Shown one piece after another: positions 42,903 to 51,327 of a DNA stretch of 64,000 bases; the stretch's first letter is position 1, and the number at the start of each line of letters is the position of its first letter. Origin of the DNA: Pseudomonas sp. TCU-HL1 (GTDB lineage: Bacteria > Pseudomonadota > Gammaproteobacteria > Pseudomonadales > Pseudomonadaceae); contig NZ_CP015992.1 of assembly GCF_001708505.1 (NCBI RefSeq), positions 248,001 through 312,000 of the forward strand, read 5' to 3'. Position numbers and translations under genes: made by a program. Below the pieces are notes generated by a model. The model was not told the DNA's origin. It made no database searches and saw nothing but the letters and a program-made list of their open reading frames with translations.

Positions 42903-44294
42903 ATGACCAACGTTGCCCTGATCGAAGAGCTGAAGACCCTGGTTGAGCCCGGCAAGGTCCTGACCGACGCCGCCTCGCTGGACGCCTATGGCAAGGACTG
43001 GACCAAGCATTTCGCCCCAGCGCCCAGCGCCATCGTCTTCCCCAAGAGCATCGAGCAGGTGCAGGCCATCGTGCGTTGGGCCAACCAGCACAAGGTGGCG
43101 CTGGTCCCGTCCGGCGGCCGTACCGGCCTATCCGCTGCGGCGGTAGCGGCCAATGGCGAAGTGGTCGTCGCCTTCGACTACATGAACCAGATTCTCGAAT
43201 TCAACGAGTTCGACCGCACCGTGGTTTGCCAGCCGGGGGTGATCACCGAGCAGCTGCAGAATTTCGCCGAGGAAAAGGGCCTGTACTACCCGGTGGATTT
43301 CGCGTCCGCAGGTTCCAGCCAGCTCGGCGGCAATATCGGCACGAATGCCGGCGGTATCAAGGTGATTCGCTACGGAATGACCCGTAACTGGGTAGCCGGC
43401 CTGAAAGTGGTCACCGGCGCTGGCGACCTGCTGGAGCTGAACAAGGACCTGATCAAGAACGCCACCGGCTACGACATGCGCCAGCTGTTCATCGGCGCCG
43501 AAGGCACCCTGGGCTTCGTGGTCGAAGCCACCATGCGTCTGGACCGCGCGCCGAAGAACCTCACCGCGATGGTGCTGGGCTCGCCGGACCTGGATTCCAT
43601 CATGCCGGTGCTGCATGCCTTCCAGAGCAAGCTGGACCTGACCGCTTTCGAGTTCTTCTCCGACAAGGCCATGGCCAAGGTCCTGGCCCGAGGCGACGTG
43701 CCAGCGCCCTTCGAGACCGAGTGCCCCTTCTATGCGCTGCTGGAGTTCGAGGCTGCCAGCGAAGAGATCGCCAACGACGCCCTGGCCACCTTCGAACACT
43801 GCGTCGAGCAGGGCTGGGTGCTGGACGGCGTGATGAGCCAGAGCGAGCAGCAGCTGCAGAACCTGTGGAAACTGCGCGAGTACATCTCCGAGACCATCTC
43901 CCACTGGACGCCGTATAAGAACGACATCTCGGTCACCGTTTCCAGGGTGCCGGCCTTCCTGCACGACATCGACGCCATCGTCGAAGCCAACTACCCGGAC
44001 TTCGAAGTGGTCTGGTTCGGCCACATTGGTGACGGCAACCTGCACCTGAATATCCTCAAGCCGGACAAGCTGTCCAAGGACGAGTTCTTCGCCAAGTGCG
44101 CCACCGTGAACAAGTGGGTGTTCGAGACCGTGCAGAAGTACAACGGCTCCATCTCCGCCGAGCATGGCGTGGGCATGACCAAGCGCGATTATCTCGGCTA
44201 CAGCCGCTCGGAGCCGGAGATCGCGGTGATGAAGGCGATCAAGGCGGTGTTCGATCCCAACGGCATCATGAACCCCGGAAAGATTTTTAGTTGA
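42903..44294 (+). CDS. FAD-dependent D-2-hydroxyglutarate dehydrogenase
   Basis: A 463-residue VAO/PCMH-type flavoenzyme. The FAD-binding PSGGRTGLSAAAVA, SAGSSQLGGNIGTNAGGI and GYDMRQLFIGAEGTLG segments are intact. Zinc- and substrate-ligand histidines lie in WFGHIGDGNLHLN and SAEHGVGMTK near the C-terminus. The pairing with serA matches PAO1 PA0316-PA0317, where this enzyme recycles the D-2-hydroxyglutarate made by SerA. The start could be ATG 42879 or ATG 42903; the latter is preferred because the family begins MTNVALIEEL, though both have weak ribosome sites. A strong terminator follows. Confidence 0.92.
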   Translation: MTNVALIEELKTLVEPGKVLTDAASLDAYGKDWTKHFAPAPSAIVFPKSIEQVQAIVRWANQHKVALVPSGGRTGLSAAAVAANGEVVVAFDYMNQILEFNEFDRTVVCQPGVITEQLQNFAEEKGLYYPVDFASAGSSQLGGNIGTNAGGIKVIRYGMTRNWVAGLKVVTGAGDLLELNKDLIKNATGYDMRQLFIGAEGTLGFVVEATMRLDRAPKNLTAMVLGSPDLDSIMPVLHAFQSKLDLTAFEFFSDKAMAKVLARGDVPAPFETECPFYALLEFEAASEEIANDALATFEHCVEQGWVLDGVMSQSEQQLQNLWKLREYISETISHWTPYKNDISVTVSRVPAFLHDIDAIVEANYPDFEVVWFGHIGDGNLHLNILKPDKLSKDEFFAKCATVNKWVFETVQKYNGSISAEHGVGMTKRDYLGYSRSEPEIAVMKAIKAVFDPNGIMNPGKIFS

Positions 44295-44296
44295 GC

Positions 44297-44328
44297 AAAC
44301 AGGCGGTGGAGCGATCCACCGCCTGTTT
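44297..44328 (+). terminator. Strong hairpin between D-2-hydroxyglutarate dehydrogenase and FAH genes
   Basis: A perfect 14-bp stem (44297-44310 with 44315-44328) with a gcga loop and flanking A3/T3 starts three bases after the stop codon. It probably separates the two genes' transcripts, or attenuates read-through into the FAH gene 28 bases later. Confidence 0.85.
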
Positions 44329-44356
44329 CGTATGGATACCGTTCAGGAGTCGGTCA

Positions 44357-45022
44357 ATGAGCTACCAGCACCAGTATGTCGATGGCACCCCGATCCACTT
44401 TTCCCTAGGCAAGGTGGTTTGCGTCGGCCGCAACTACGCCGAGCACGCCAAGGAATTGAACAACCCCGTGCCCACCGAACCGCTGCTGTTCATCAAGCCG
44501 GGTTCCTGCGTGGTACCGCTGGCCGACGGCTTCAGCATTCCGCTGGATCGTGGTGCGGTGCACTACGAGGCAGAGATCGCCGTGCTGATCGGCAAGCCGC
44601 TGTCCCGCCACCCGGATGCGGAAGAAGTACGTGATGCCATCTCCGGCTTCGCACCGGCCCTGGACCTGACCCTGCGCGATGTGCAGGCGAAGCTGAAGGA
44701 AAAGGGCCTGCCCTGGGAAATCTCCAAGAGCTTCGACGGTGCCTGTGTGCTGGCGCCCTTCGTGCCGGGCGACGCACCGGAAAGCCTCGACGATCTCGGC
44801 ATCCGCCTGACCATCAACGGCGAGGTTCGCCAGGACGGCAACAGCCGTGACATGCTTAACGCCATCCTGCCGCTGATCCAGCACATGGCTGGCCACTTCA
44901 GCCTGCAGCCGGGCGACGTCATCCTCACCGGCACCCCGGTGGGCGTCGGCCCGCTGAACCAGGGCGATGACCTGGTCCTGGAGCTGGTGGGCCACAGCAG
45001 TTTCGAAAGTCGGGTCATCTGA
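44357..45022 (+). CDS. Fumarylacetoacetate hydrolase family protein
   Basis: A 221-residue FAH-fold enzyme. Metal ligands are the glutamates in VHYEAEIAVLIGKP and the Asp in LDLTLRDVQ, with the active KSFDGACVLAPF and GDVILTGTPVGVG segments. Members of this short group include acylpyruvases and oxaloacetate decarboxylases, so a C-C hydrolase or decarboxylase role is likely but the substrate is open. Start ATG 44357 has a caggag site; an earlier TTG start would run through the terminator hairpin. Corresponds to PAO1 PA0318. Confidence 0.88.
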   Translation: MSYQHQYVDGTPIHFSLGKVVCVGRNYAEHAKELNNPVPTEPLLFIKPGSCVVPLADGFSIPLDRGAVHYEAEIAVLIGKPLSRHPDAEEVRDAISGFAPALDLTLRDVQAKLKEKGLPWEISKSFDGACVLAPFVPGDAPESLDDLGIRLTINGEVRQDGNSRDMLNAILPLIQHMAGHFSLQPGDVILTGTPVGVGPLNQGDDLVLELVGHSSFESRVI

Positions 45023-45108
45023 TCCGACCGACCGGTGGTGAACCATTTCACGGAACTTTCACTGGCACATGGCTATCTCTTAGCCACCCCATCGTCGAGT
45101 AGAACCCG

Positions 45109-46041
45109 ATGCTGTTCCGCTTCCCGCAGTTCGTCCGTCGCCGCTGGCTGATGGTGGGATTGGTCGCCGCCGTCGCCGGCACTACCGCACTCACCCGTTA
45201 CATGCACTGGGATGACCGCGCCCTGGTCTGGCTGGCCGAGCAGCAGCTGACCCAGGAGCAGCGCGCCGACAGCATCTGGCTACCGGGCTACAAGGCCGTG
45301 CTGCAAGGCAAGCCGCTGGCTGGCCTGGAGAACGACGAAACCTCCGACCTGGCCTACAACCCCGTTACCGGTACCCTGTTCACCGTCACCGGCAAGTCCC
45401 CGACTCTGGTGGAGCTGAGCCGCGAGGGCGAGGTGCTGCGCAAGATACCGCTGAAAGGCTTCTCCAATCCCGAAGGCGTCGCCGTGCTGGAAGGCGGCCA
45501 TGTCGCCGTGACCGACGAACGCCGCCGCACCCTGTCGATCTTCGAGCTGGACCCGGAAACCCGCGAGCTGAGCGCCGGGAGCACGCCGGAGTTCGACCTG
45601 GGCTTCCCGGATTCCGGCAACAAGGGCTTCGAAGGCATCGCCTGGGACCCGGCCAAGGGTCGGCTGATCCTCGGCAAGGAGCGTGGTCCCGTTGCCCTGT
45701 TCAGTCTCGGCAGCGATGGCAACGATGCCCTGGATGAAATGCTGCGCCCGCTGCCGAGCTACGGCCTGGGCATGCGCAACCTGTCAGCCCTCAGCATCGA
45801 TCCGCGCACCGGCCACCTGCTGGTGCTCTCCGCCCAGTCCAACTTGTTGCTGGAACTGGACGAGCAGGGCGAGCCCGTCAGCTTCATCAGTCTGCTCGGC
45901 GGCATGAATGGCCTGGAACACGGCATTCCCCGTGCCGAAGGCGTCGCCATGGACGAGACCGGCGACATCTACGTCGTCAGCGAGCCGAACCTGTTCTACG
46001 TGTTCCGCAAGGAGCTGGTCGTCAGCGCCGAGAAGGGTTGA
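45109..46041 (+). CDS. SdiA-regulated/YjiK-type beta-propeller membrane protein
   Basis: A 310-residue protein with an N-terminal membrane anchor (residues about 13-31) and a periplasmic domain with propeller-like repeats: DLAYNPVTGTLFTVTGKSP, GFEGIAWDPAKGRLILGKERG and LSALSIDPRTGHLLVLSAQS, each ending in a short strand pattern. The ending PRAEGVAMDETGDIYVVSEPNLFYVF is shared almost word for word with the gene at 54720, so the two are paralogues. PF06977 describes this group. The other copy corresponds to CarP (PA0327), linked to calcium homeostasis. No direct evidence for this copy's role. Confidence 0.82.
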   Translation: MLFRFPQFVRRRWLMVGLVAAVAGTTALTRYMHWDDRALVWLAEQQLTQEQRADSIWLPGYKAVLQGKPLAGLENDETSDLAYNPVTGTLFTVTGKSPTLVELSREGEVLRKIPLKGFSNPEGVAVLEGGHVAVTDERRRTLSIFELDPETRELSAGSTPEFDLGFPDSGNKGFEGIAWDPAKGRLILGKERGPVALFSLGSDGNDALDEMLRPLPSYGLGMRNLSALSIDPRTGHLLVLSAQSNLLLELDEQGEPVSFISLLGGMNGLEHGIPRAEGVAMDETGDIYVVSEPNLFYVFRKELVVSAEKG

Positions 46042-46050
46042 GTAGTTCCG

Positions 46051-46113
46051 GTAGGGTGCGCCGCGCGCACCAAAACCCCGGCATGAGGTCGTTGGTGCGC
46101 ATGGCGCACACCC
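46051..46113. repeat. Interspersed repeat, gtagggtgcgc family, copy 1
   Basis: The unit is a long palindrome (gtagggtgcgccg ... ggtgcgcatggcgcac) with a conserved centre. Its loop segment is almost identical to the copy at 59590-59653, including cggcatgaggtcgtt versus cggtacgaggtcgtt. It lies directly upstream of a gene remnant. Confidence 0.75.
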
Positions 46114-46163
46114 GGGCAGTGTCGGTTCTCGCCGTTAAGCTTCGCTTAAGCCGCTTTTAAGCC

Positions 46164-46301
46164 TCGAAAGTGGAGATTGACGATGAAGACTGGCCGCCCA
46201 TGTCCATCGATGACAAGGCCACCGTCAAGCTGACCGGCGAAGTGGATCGCGACCTGATGGGCCGCGAAGTGGATGTGGAATTCGTCGAGCGGGTGAACTG
46301 A
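46164..46301 (+). pseudogene. carO: Remnant of a YgiW/CarO-type OB-fold protein (C-terminal half)
   Basis: Bases 46164-46301 encode a fragment that reads as the last 45 residues of a bacterial OB-fold (BOF, YgiW/CarO) protein: SKVEIDDEDW, then KATVKLTGEVDRDLMGREVDVEFVERVN to the stop. The conserved GEVD(R/K)D and (R/E)EVDV pattern is intact. An in-frame TAA lies at 46158-46160, and there is no start codon with a ribosome site, signal peptide or N-terminal OB strands; a repeat of the gtagggtgcgc family occupies that space. In PAO1 the corresponding gene (PA0320, carO) is complete, and the surrounding genes match in order. The remnant is best read as a decayed gene. Confidence 0.8.
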
Positions 46302-46318
46302 GTCCCGTGATAAACCCT

Positions 46319-46565
46319 TGTGGGGGCGAATTTCCCCCCTGCACAAGGCCGCCCCCTTTCGCCTGGTCTGGACCGTAGGGTGCGCTGTGTGTTCAGCCGG
46401 GATCGGCTTCGGCACCAGGTCAAACCGCCGGTGCGCACGGCGCACCCTACCGGATCGGCTTCATCCTGCCAGCCCGGGCATTCGCATCGTCACAGGCAGA
46501 GCCGGTGACTCATGACCACGTCCGCAGGACGTGGTTTCCCAAGCTCAAATGAATTCGCCCCCACA
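46319..46565. repeat. Inverted REP-like pair flanking further palindromes
   Basis: tgtgggggcgaatt at 46319-46332 and its complement aattcgcccccaca at 46552-46565 enclose about 220 bases. Inside are copy 2 of the gtagggtgcgc repeat (46375-46450) and a perfect 9-bp hairpin (46515-46523 with 46527-46535). No gene is visible between 46302 and 46585. Confidence 0.7.
46375..46450. repeat. Interspersed repeat, gtagggtgcgc family, copy 2
   Basis: gtagggtgcgctgtgtg at the left and ccggtgcgcacggcgcaccctac at the right (give or take one mismatch) form the two arms around a 36-base centre that differs from copies 1 and 4. Confidence 0.7.
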
Positions 46566-46585
46566 TCTGTCTCTCTTGGCGGCCC

Positions 46586-47617
46586 TCACGCCACGCTATC
46601 GAACCCCTGCAGCACATTGATCGCGTTGATGCCGATCTCCTCCACCGCATAACCCCCTTCCATCACGAAGAGCGTCTGCAGGCCGAGCTTGCCGATGATC
46701 TCACCCATGCGCAGGTAGTCCGGGCTGTCCAGCTTGAACTGTGAGATGGGGTCTTCCTTGAAGGTATCCACCCCCAGCGACACCACCAGCGCGTCCGGCG
46801 CGTACTCGGCGATCTGCCGGCAGGCGTCGGCGAGCGCCAGGCTCCAGACGGACCAGTCGATGCCCGAAGCCAGCGGGTAGTTGAAGTTGAAACCTTCGCC
46901 CGCCCCCACGCCTTTTTCGTCTGCGAAGCCCAGGTAGTACGGATACTCGAAGCGCGGATCGCCGTGGATCGAGGTGAAGAGCACGTCGACGCGGTCGTAG
47001 AAGATGTCCTGGGTGCCGTTGCCGTGGTGGTAGTCCACGTCCAGCACCGCGACGCGTTTGGCGCCGGCATCCAGCATGGCCTGCACGGCAATGGCCGCGT
47101 TGTTCAGGTAGCAGTAGCCGCCCATGTAGTCGGCAGCGGCATGGTGGCCCGGCGGTCGGCACAGGGAGAAGATGCCGCGGGCGCCTTTGCGCAGCTCGGC
47201 CTGGCCGCTGAGTGCGACGTTGGCCGAGCTGGTGATGGCTTGCCAGGTGCCGGCGGTGATGGGCGCACCGGCGTCGAAGGAGTAATAGCCCAGACGACCG
47301 TCGATATCGGTGGGCTCCACCTGGCGCAGGCGCCGGGTTGGCCAGGCGATGGGCAGCATGTCGTGGCTGCGGCCCTTGGCCTGCCAGTCGCTCCAGGCGT
47401 TCTTCAGGAAATTGACGAAACCCTCGCTGTGCACCCGCAGGATGGGCGACAGGCCGAAGTCGACCGGCGCCTGGATGGCGCCCAGGTTCACCGCCCTGGC
47501 GCGGTCCAGCACCATGTCGGCACGGCTCGGTTTCTCGAAGCAGGGCGTGAACTGGCCACCGATCAGCTCGTGCTTGCCGTGGTGCAGGTGGTGGTCGTCG
47601 GAATAGATCGTCAGCAT
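46586..47617 (-). CDS. Acetylpolyamine amidohydrolase, histone-deacetylase family
   Basis: A 343-residue class II histone-deacetylase-like enzyme. The catalytic His pair is in RPPGHHA, zinc ligands Asp and His are in VLDVDYHHGNG, the second Asp in SLGVDTFKEDP, and the active-site Tyr in MEGGYAVEEIG. It has the length and the inserted loop of bacterial acetylpolyamine deacetylases. It sits 33 bases downstream of an APC permease and next to a polyamine-type ABC importer, which supports deacetylation of acetylated polyamines. PAO1 PA0321 is the counterpart and has been described as such an aminohydrolase. Confidence 0.9.
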   Translation of the reverse strand: MLTIYSDDHHLHHGKHELIGGQFTPCFEKPSRADMVLDRARAVNLGAIQAPVDFGLSPILRVHSEGFVNFLKNAWSDWQAKGRSHDMLPIAWPTRRLRQVEPTDIDGRLGYYSFDAGAPITAGTWQAITSSANVALSGQAELRKGARGIFSLCRPPGHHAAADYMGGYCYLNNAAIAVQAMLDAGAKRVAVLDVDYHHGNGTQDIFYDRVDVLFTSIHGDPRFEYPYYLGFADEKGVGAGEGFNFNYPLASGIDWSVWSLALADACRQIAEYAPDALVVSLGVDTFKEDPISQFKLDSPDYLRMGEIIGKLGLQTLFVMEGGYAVEEIGINAINVLQGFDSVA

Positions 47618-47650
47618 CAGCGTCTCCTTTCGGCTAGCGGCTCGTTGGAC

Positions 47651-49042
47651 TTACTCGAACTCGGAAAACTGCACCTGCGGTGCCTTGCGGCGGAAACCGC
47701 CGGTCAGCACCGCCAGGTAAGCCAGGCCCACGGCGAACCAGCCGAGGCCAATGGCCAGGGTCAGGCCCGACAGGCTGGTCCAGAGCCAGGCGATCAGCGC
47801 GAAGCCAATGGCCGGGATCAGGCCGTAGCGCGGCAGGTCGCCCGGCTGGCGCGGGCGGCCATCGAACAGGTGGGTGCGGATCACTGCCAGGTTCACGGCG
47901 GAGAAGGCCACCAGGGCGCCAAAGCTGATCATCGAGGCCAGGGTTGCGAGGTCGATGACCACCGCCAGCAACGACACCAGGGACACGATCAGGATGGCGA
48001 GGGTCGGCGTCTGGAAACGTCCCGACAGCGTGCCGAACAGGCGACGCGGCAGGATGCCGTCGCGGCCCATGCTGTAGAGGATGCGCGACACCGACGCCTG
48101 TGACGCCAGGGCCGAACCGGCGGCACCGGCCACGTAGGTGGCGGTGAAGAAGGCGGCGAGGAACTGGCCGCCGGCCTTGAACATGACTTCATTGGCGGCG
48201 GCGTCCACGTCCTGGAAGCTGCTGCCGGGGAACACCAGTTGGGCGACCAGTGCCAGCACGAAGAACAGCACGCCGGCCCCCAGGGTGGTGATGACGATGG
48301 CGCGTGGAATGTCGCGTTTCGGGTCACGGGCCTCTTCAGCCAGGGTCGATACCGCGTCGAAGCCGAGGAACGACAGGCAGAGCACCGCCGCGCCGGCCAT
48401 CAACGGCGCCAGGCCAGGCTGGCTGCCGTCGCCGATGAAGGGTGCGGTGAAGTCGATGGGGGCACCGAACAGGCTCTTGCCGGCCATGGCCAGGAACACC
48501 AGGACGAAGATCACCTGCGCGATCACGATCAGGTTGCTCATGCCCGACACCGAGCTGATGCCCAGGACGTTCAGCACGGTAACCAGGCTGATGGCGCTGA
48601 CCACGAAGACCCAGGCTGGCACTTCGGGGAAGGCGATGTTGAGGAACAGGCCGATCACCAGGTAGTTGATCATCGGCAGGAACAGGTAATCGAGCAGCAG
48701 CGACCAGCCGGCAAGGAAGCCCACGCAGGGGCCGAAACTGAGGCTGGCGTAGGAATAGGCCGAGCCGGCAATCGGGTAGCGGCGGACCATGAAACTGTAC
48801 GAGAGGGCGGTGAAGATCATCGCCAGCAGGGTGGCCACATAGGCGAAGGCGGTGCGCCCGCCGGTCATCTCCGTCACCACGCCGTAGGTGGTGAAGATGG
48901 TCAGCGGCACCATGTAGACCAGGCCGAAGAACACCAGGGCGGGCAGCCCGAGTATTCGGCGCAGGGCTGTGCCCTGGGCGCTGTGGGTGTATTCGTTGGG
49001 CAGGCTGCCGCTGCTGTCGAGGTTGGCGGAAGGGGTGGTCAT
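47651..49042 (-). CDS. APC-superfamily amino acid/polyamine permease
   Basis: A 463-residue membrane transporter with about 12 helices. The first helix has the unwound GLVYMVPLTIFTTYG pattern, and the later segments GFDAVSTLAEEARDPKRDIP are typical of APC permeases of the PuuP/putrescine-importer type. Start ATG at 49042 follows a ggag site; the 60-residue extension upstream is not permease-like. It precedes the deacetylase gene on the same strand, so import and deacetylation of acetylated polyamines is a reasonable reading. The upstream region contains an element shared with the ABC operon. Confidence 0.9.
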   Translation of the reverse strand: MTTPSANLDSSGSLPNEYTHSAQGTALRRILGLPALVFFGLVYMVPLTIFTTYGVVTEMTGGRTAFAYVATLLAMIFTALSYSFMVRRYPIAGSAYSYASLSFGPCVGFLAGWSLLLDYLFLPMINYLVIGLFLNIAFPEVPAWVFVVSAISLVTVLNVLGISSVSGMSNLIVIAQVIFVLVFLAMAGKSLFGAPIDFTAPFIGDGSQPGLAPLMAGAAVLCLSFLGFDAVSTLAEEARDPKRDIPRAIVITTLGAGVLFFVLALVAQLVFPGSSFQDVDAAANEVMFKAGGQFLAAFFTATYVAGAAGSALASQASVSRILYSMGRDGILPRRLFGTLSGRFQTPTLAILIVSLVSLLAVVIDLATLASMISFGALVAFSAVNLAVIRTHLFDGRPRQPGDLPRYGLIPAIGFALIAWLWTSLSGLTLAIGLGWFAVGLAYLAVLTGGFRRKAPQVQFSEFE

Positions 49043-49303
49043 TATTCTTTTCTCCAATCTACTGAGCGCCGCTGGGCGGCGCCTGGGTCGCTGTGCGAGC
49101 CATCCATACGCGTGCGAGGCCGGGTCCGTTGCGCATCCGGCTGTGCGCGGGCAGTCAGTAAGGGTGGAGGCGGGGTGTCCGCTGGAAGGACGGAGGAAGG
49201 GCGGTGTGAAGCGCAAGCGCACGGGACATCTTCATATCTCTCTAGCCATTGTTCTTGTTGGATCGGCACCCGTCTGTGGGGCGCCCGCTAGTTGAATGCG
49301 CTT

Positions 49304-49358
49304 CGATTCTGTCAGTGGAATACCGGGGGCAGAACCCCGCAAAGGGTCAAAAAGGGAT
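49304..49358. promoter_or_regulatory. Conserved bipartite element upstream of the APC permease gene
   Basis: cgattctgtcag (49304-49315), 14 bases, cagaac (49330-49335), 9 bases, ggtcaaaaaggga (49345-49357). The same three blocks with identical spacings lie upstream of the ABC ATPase gene at 53360-53413. ttctg and cagaa form inverted half-sites with centres 23 bases apart; on the minus strand the third block gives TTTTGACC, a -35-like sequence. It lies about 260 bases from the permease start. Confidence 0.65.
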
Positions 49359-49391
49359 CGAGGTGGCCAACATCAATGGCCAGCTGATGGG

Positions 49392-49455
49392 GTAGGGTGC
49401 GCCGTGCGCACCGTGGATTGCGCGCGAACCGACTGGGGCGCGCGGAGCACCCTAC
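49392..49455. repeat. Interspersed repeat, gtagggtgcgc family, copy 3
   Basis: gtagggtgcgccgtgcgcacc at the left and gcgcggagcaccctac at the right form the arms; the centre is unlike copies 1 and 4. It ends ten bases before the polyamine-binding protein stop codon. No gene lies in 49043-49465. Confidence 0.7.
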
Positions 49456-49465
49456 TGGCGGGAGG

Positions 49466-50509
49466 TTATTTCTTCAGCTTGGTCCAGACCTTGCTGCGCA
49501 GGCTCAGGGCCTTGGGCGAGCAGAGCTTGAAGGTGCGCAGGCGGTCGAGCTCGTCCTGCGGGGTGTTGATGGCCGGGTCGTCGAAGAGTTCCTTCTCCAT
49601 GAACTTGTCGGAGCCCTCGATGGTGTTGTTGTACTTGGCGAAGTTGGAGGCGGCGGCGATGTTCTCCGGCAGCATCATCCAGTTGATGAAGGTATGAGCT
49701 TCCTCGACGTTCACCGCGTCCTTGGGAATCACCAGGTTGTCGATGAAGACATGGATGCCTTCCTTCGGATAGACGTAGACGAGGCTGTCACGCTGGGCGT
49801 GGGCGCGATGGAACGCGCCGTTCCACTGCATGTGCATGGTCACTTCGCCGGCCGCCATGCGCTCGATGGTGCCGTCGCTGTTGTACATGGCCAGCAGCGG
49901 CTTCTGAGCCAGCAGCAGGTCCTGGATCTTCTTGGCTTCCTTCGGGTCCTCGGTGCACTGGTCGATGGACAGGTAGTGGGAGGCGGCGATGTAGAGGTCT
50001 TCGATCGAGTTCAGTGCCACGACCTTGCCCTTCAGCTCGGCCGGCGGCTCGAAGAAGGGCTTCCAGCTTTCATCCAGCTTGCCGCCCGGAACCTGCTTGC
50101 TGTCGTAGCTGTAGCCGGTGGTGCCCCAGAGGTAGGGCACGCTGTAGTCGTGGCCGGGGTCGTAGTCGAGGGTCTGGAAGTTGGCCTTGAGGTTCTTCAG
50201 GTTGGGCAGCTTGCTCTTGTCTAATTTCTGCAGCAGTCCGTCGCCGGCCATGATCTGGATGAAACTGTCGGACGGCACCACCACGTCGTAGGCGCCGCCA
50301 CCGGCCTTGAGCTTGGCCAGCAGGGTTTCGTTGCTGTCGTAGGCATCCAGCGTCGCCTTGATGCCGGTGTCCTTCTCGAACTTCTTCAACAGTTCCGGCG
50401 GGTAGTAGTCCGACCAGTTGGCGAAGTGCAGGGTCCCTGCAGCCTGGGCCGAGCCGGCAAGGCCGGAGGCGAGCAGTACGGCGAGTGCGAGCGGGGTACG
50501 ACGGGTCAT
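49466..50509 (-). CDS. Polyamine-type ABC transporter substrate-binding protein
   Basis: A 347-residue periplasmic binding protein of the PotD/SpuD group. A signal peptide ends near residue 23 (AGSAQA). The N-terminal LHFANWSDYYPPELLKKFEKDTGI and YDVVVPSDSFIQIM segments are typical, and the binding-site aromatic and Asp/Glu residues fall in LWGTTGYSYD and NSIEDLYIAA. Start ATG at 50509 was chosen because the signal peptide begins there; longer readings run back into the permease gene. It is the last gene of the ATPase-permease-permease-binding protein operon. The exact amine cannot be assigned. Confidence 0.9.
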   Translation of the reverse strand: MTRRTPLALAVLLASGLAGSAQAAGTLHFANWSDYYPPELLKKFEKDTGIKATLDAYDSNETLLAKLKAGGGAYDVVVPSDSFIQIMAGDGLLQKLDKSKLPNLKNLKANFQTLDYDPGHDYSVPYLWGTTGYSYDSKQVPGGKLDESWKPFFEPPAELKGKVVALNSIEDLYIAASHYLSIDQCTEDPKEAKKIQDLLLAQKPLLAMYNSDGTIERMAAGEVTMHMQWNGAFHRAHAQRDSLVYVYPKEGIHVFIDNLVIPKDAVNVEEAHTFINWMMLPENIAAASNFAKYNNTIEGSDKFMEKELFDDPAINTPQDELDRLRTFKLCSPKALSLRSKVWTKLKK

Positions 50510-50538
50510 GGTCAAGCTCCTTGCTGGTCGAGGACGGG

Positions 50539-51327
50539 TCAGCGCTTGCGCTGCCCGACGTAGTAGGACAATGCAACGAAGGCTATGGAAATCACGAGGA
50601 TGATCGAGGAGATCGCATTGATCTTCGGCGAAATGCCCATCCGTATCGAGCTGAAGATGTACACCGGCAGGGTGGTGGCCCCGGCTCCGGCGACGAAGTA
50701 GGTGATGACGAAGTCGTCCATGGAAATGATGAAGGCCAGCATGGCGCCGGAGAGGATGCCGGGCATCAGCAGCGGGAAGGTCACTTTCCAGAAGGCCTTC
50801 CAGGGCGAGGCGTAGAGGTCGGCGGCGGCTTCGGCCAGGCGCGGGTCCATGCCTTCCAGGCGGGCGCGGATCGGCAGGTAGGCGAAGGGGATGCAGAACA
50901 CCACATGGGCGATGAGGATGGTGAAGAGCGAAAGCTTGAGCCCGATGAAGGCGAAGAACATCAGGGTGGCGACGGCCGTGACGATCTCCGGCACCAGCAG
51001 CGGCAGGCCCAGTACCCCGCTCATCAGCGTCTGCCCACGGAAGGCGCGGCCGCGCATGCCTAGGGCGGCGAGGGTGGCCAGGGCGGTGGAGATCAGGGTG
51101 GCGAAGGTGGCGACGATCAGCGAGTTCTTTGCCGCGCGGACGATCTCCGGGTCGTTGGCCACCACCGAATACCACTTGAGGCTGAAGCTTTCCCAGATGG
51201 TCGCCGACTGCCCGCCGTTGAAGCTCAGCGCCACCAGCACCAGGATCGGCACATAGAGGAAGGCGAAGAACAGCCAGGCGGTGGGGCGCACACCGGTGAA
51301 GCGCCAGAGCGGGTTCTGCATGTTCAT
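50539..51327 (-). CDS. ABC transporter permease (PotC-like)
   Basis: A 262-residue inner-membrane permease with six helices. The coupling motif EAAADLYASPWKAFWKVTFPLLMPGIL near residues 175-200 contacts the ATPase. It follows the PotB-like permease with a four-base overlap and precedes the binding protein gene by 29 bases. Confidence 0.92.
   Translation of the reverse strand: MNMQNPLWRFTGVRPTAWLFFAFLYVPILVLVALSFNGGQSATIWESFSLKWYSVVANDPEIVRAAKNSLIVATFATLISTALATLAALGMRGRAFRGQTLMSGVLGLPLLVPEIVTAVATLMFFAFIGLKLSLFTILIAHVVFCIPFAYLPIRARLEGMDPRLAEAAADLYASPWKAFWKVTFPLLMPGILSGAMLAFIISMDDFVITYFVAGAGATTLPVYIFSSIRMGISPKINAISSIILVISIAFVALSYYVGQRKR

Noticed and set aside
46051..46450. A CRISPR array, because of several repeated units
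   Set aside because: The repeats are palindromic, unevenly spaced and without uniform spacers; they are REP-like elements.
49321..49391. A short reading frame ending ...VANINGQLMG before a TAG
   Set aside because: No family match and no start or ribosome site; it overlaps the conserved regulatory element and is probably chance.
49466..51175. A 569-codon reading frame covering the polyamine-binding protein and part of the upstream permease
   Set aside because: The first 222 codons run antiparallel to no known family and overlap the permease gene in another frame; the real protein starts at 50509 with a signal peptide.
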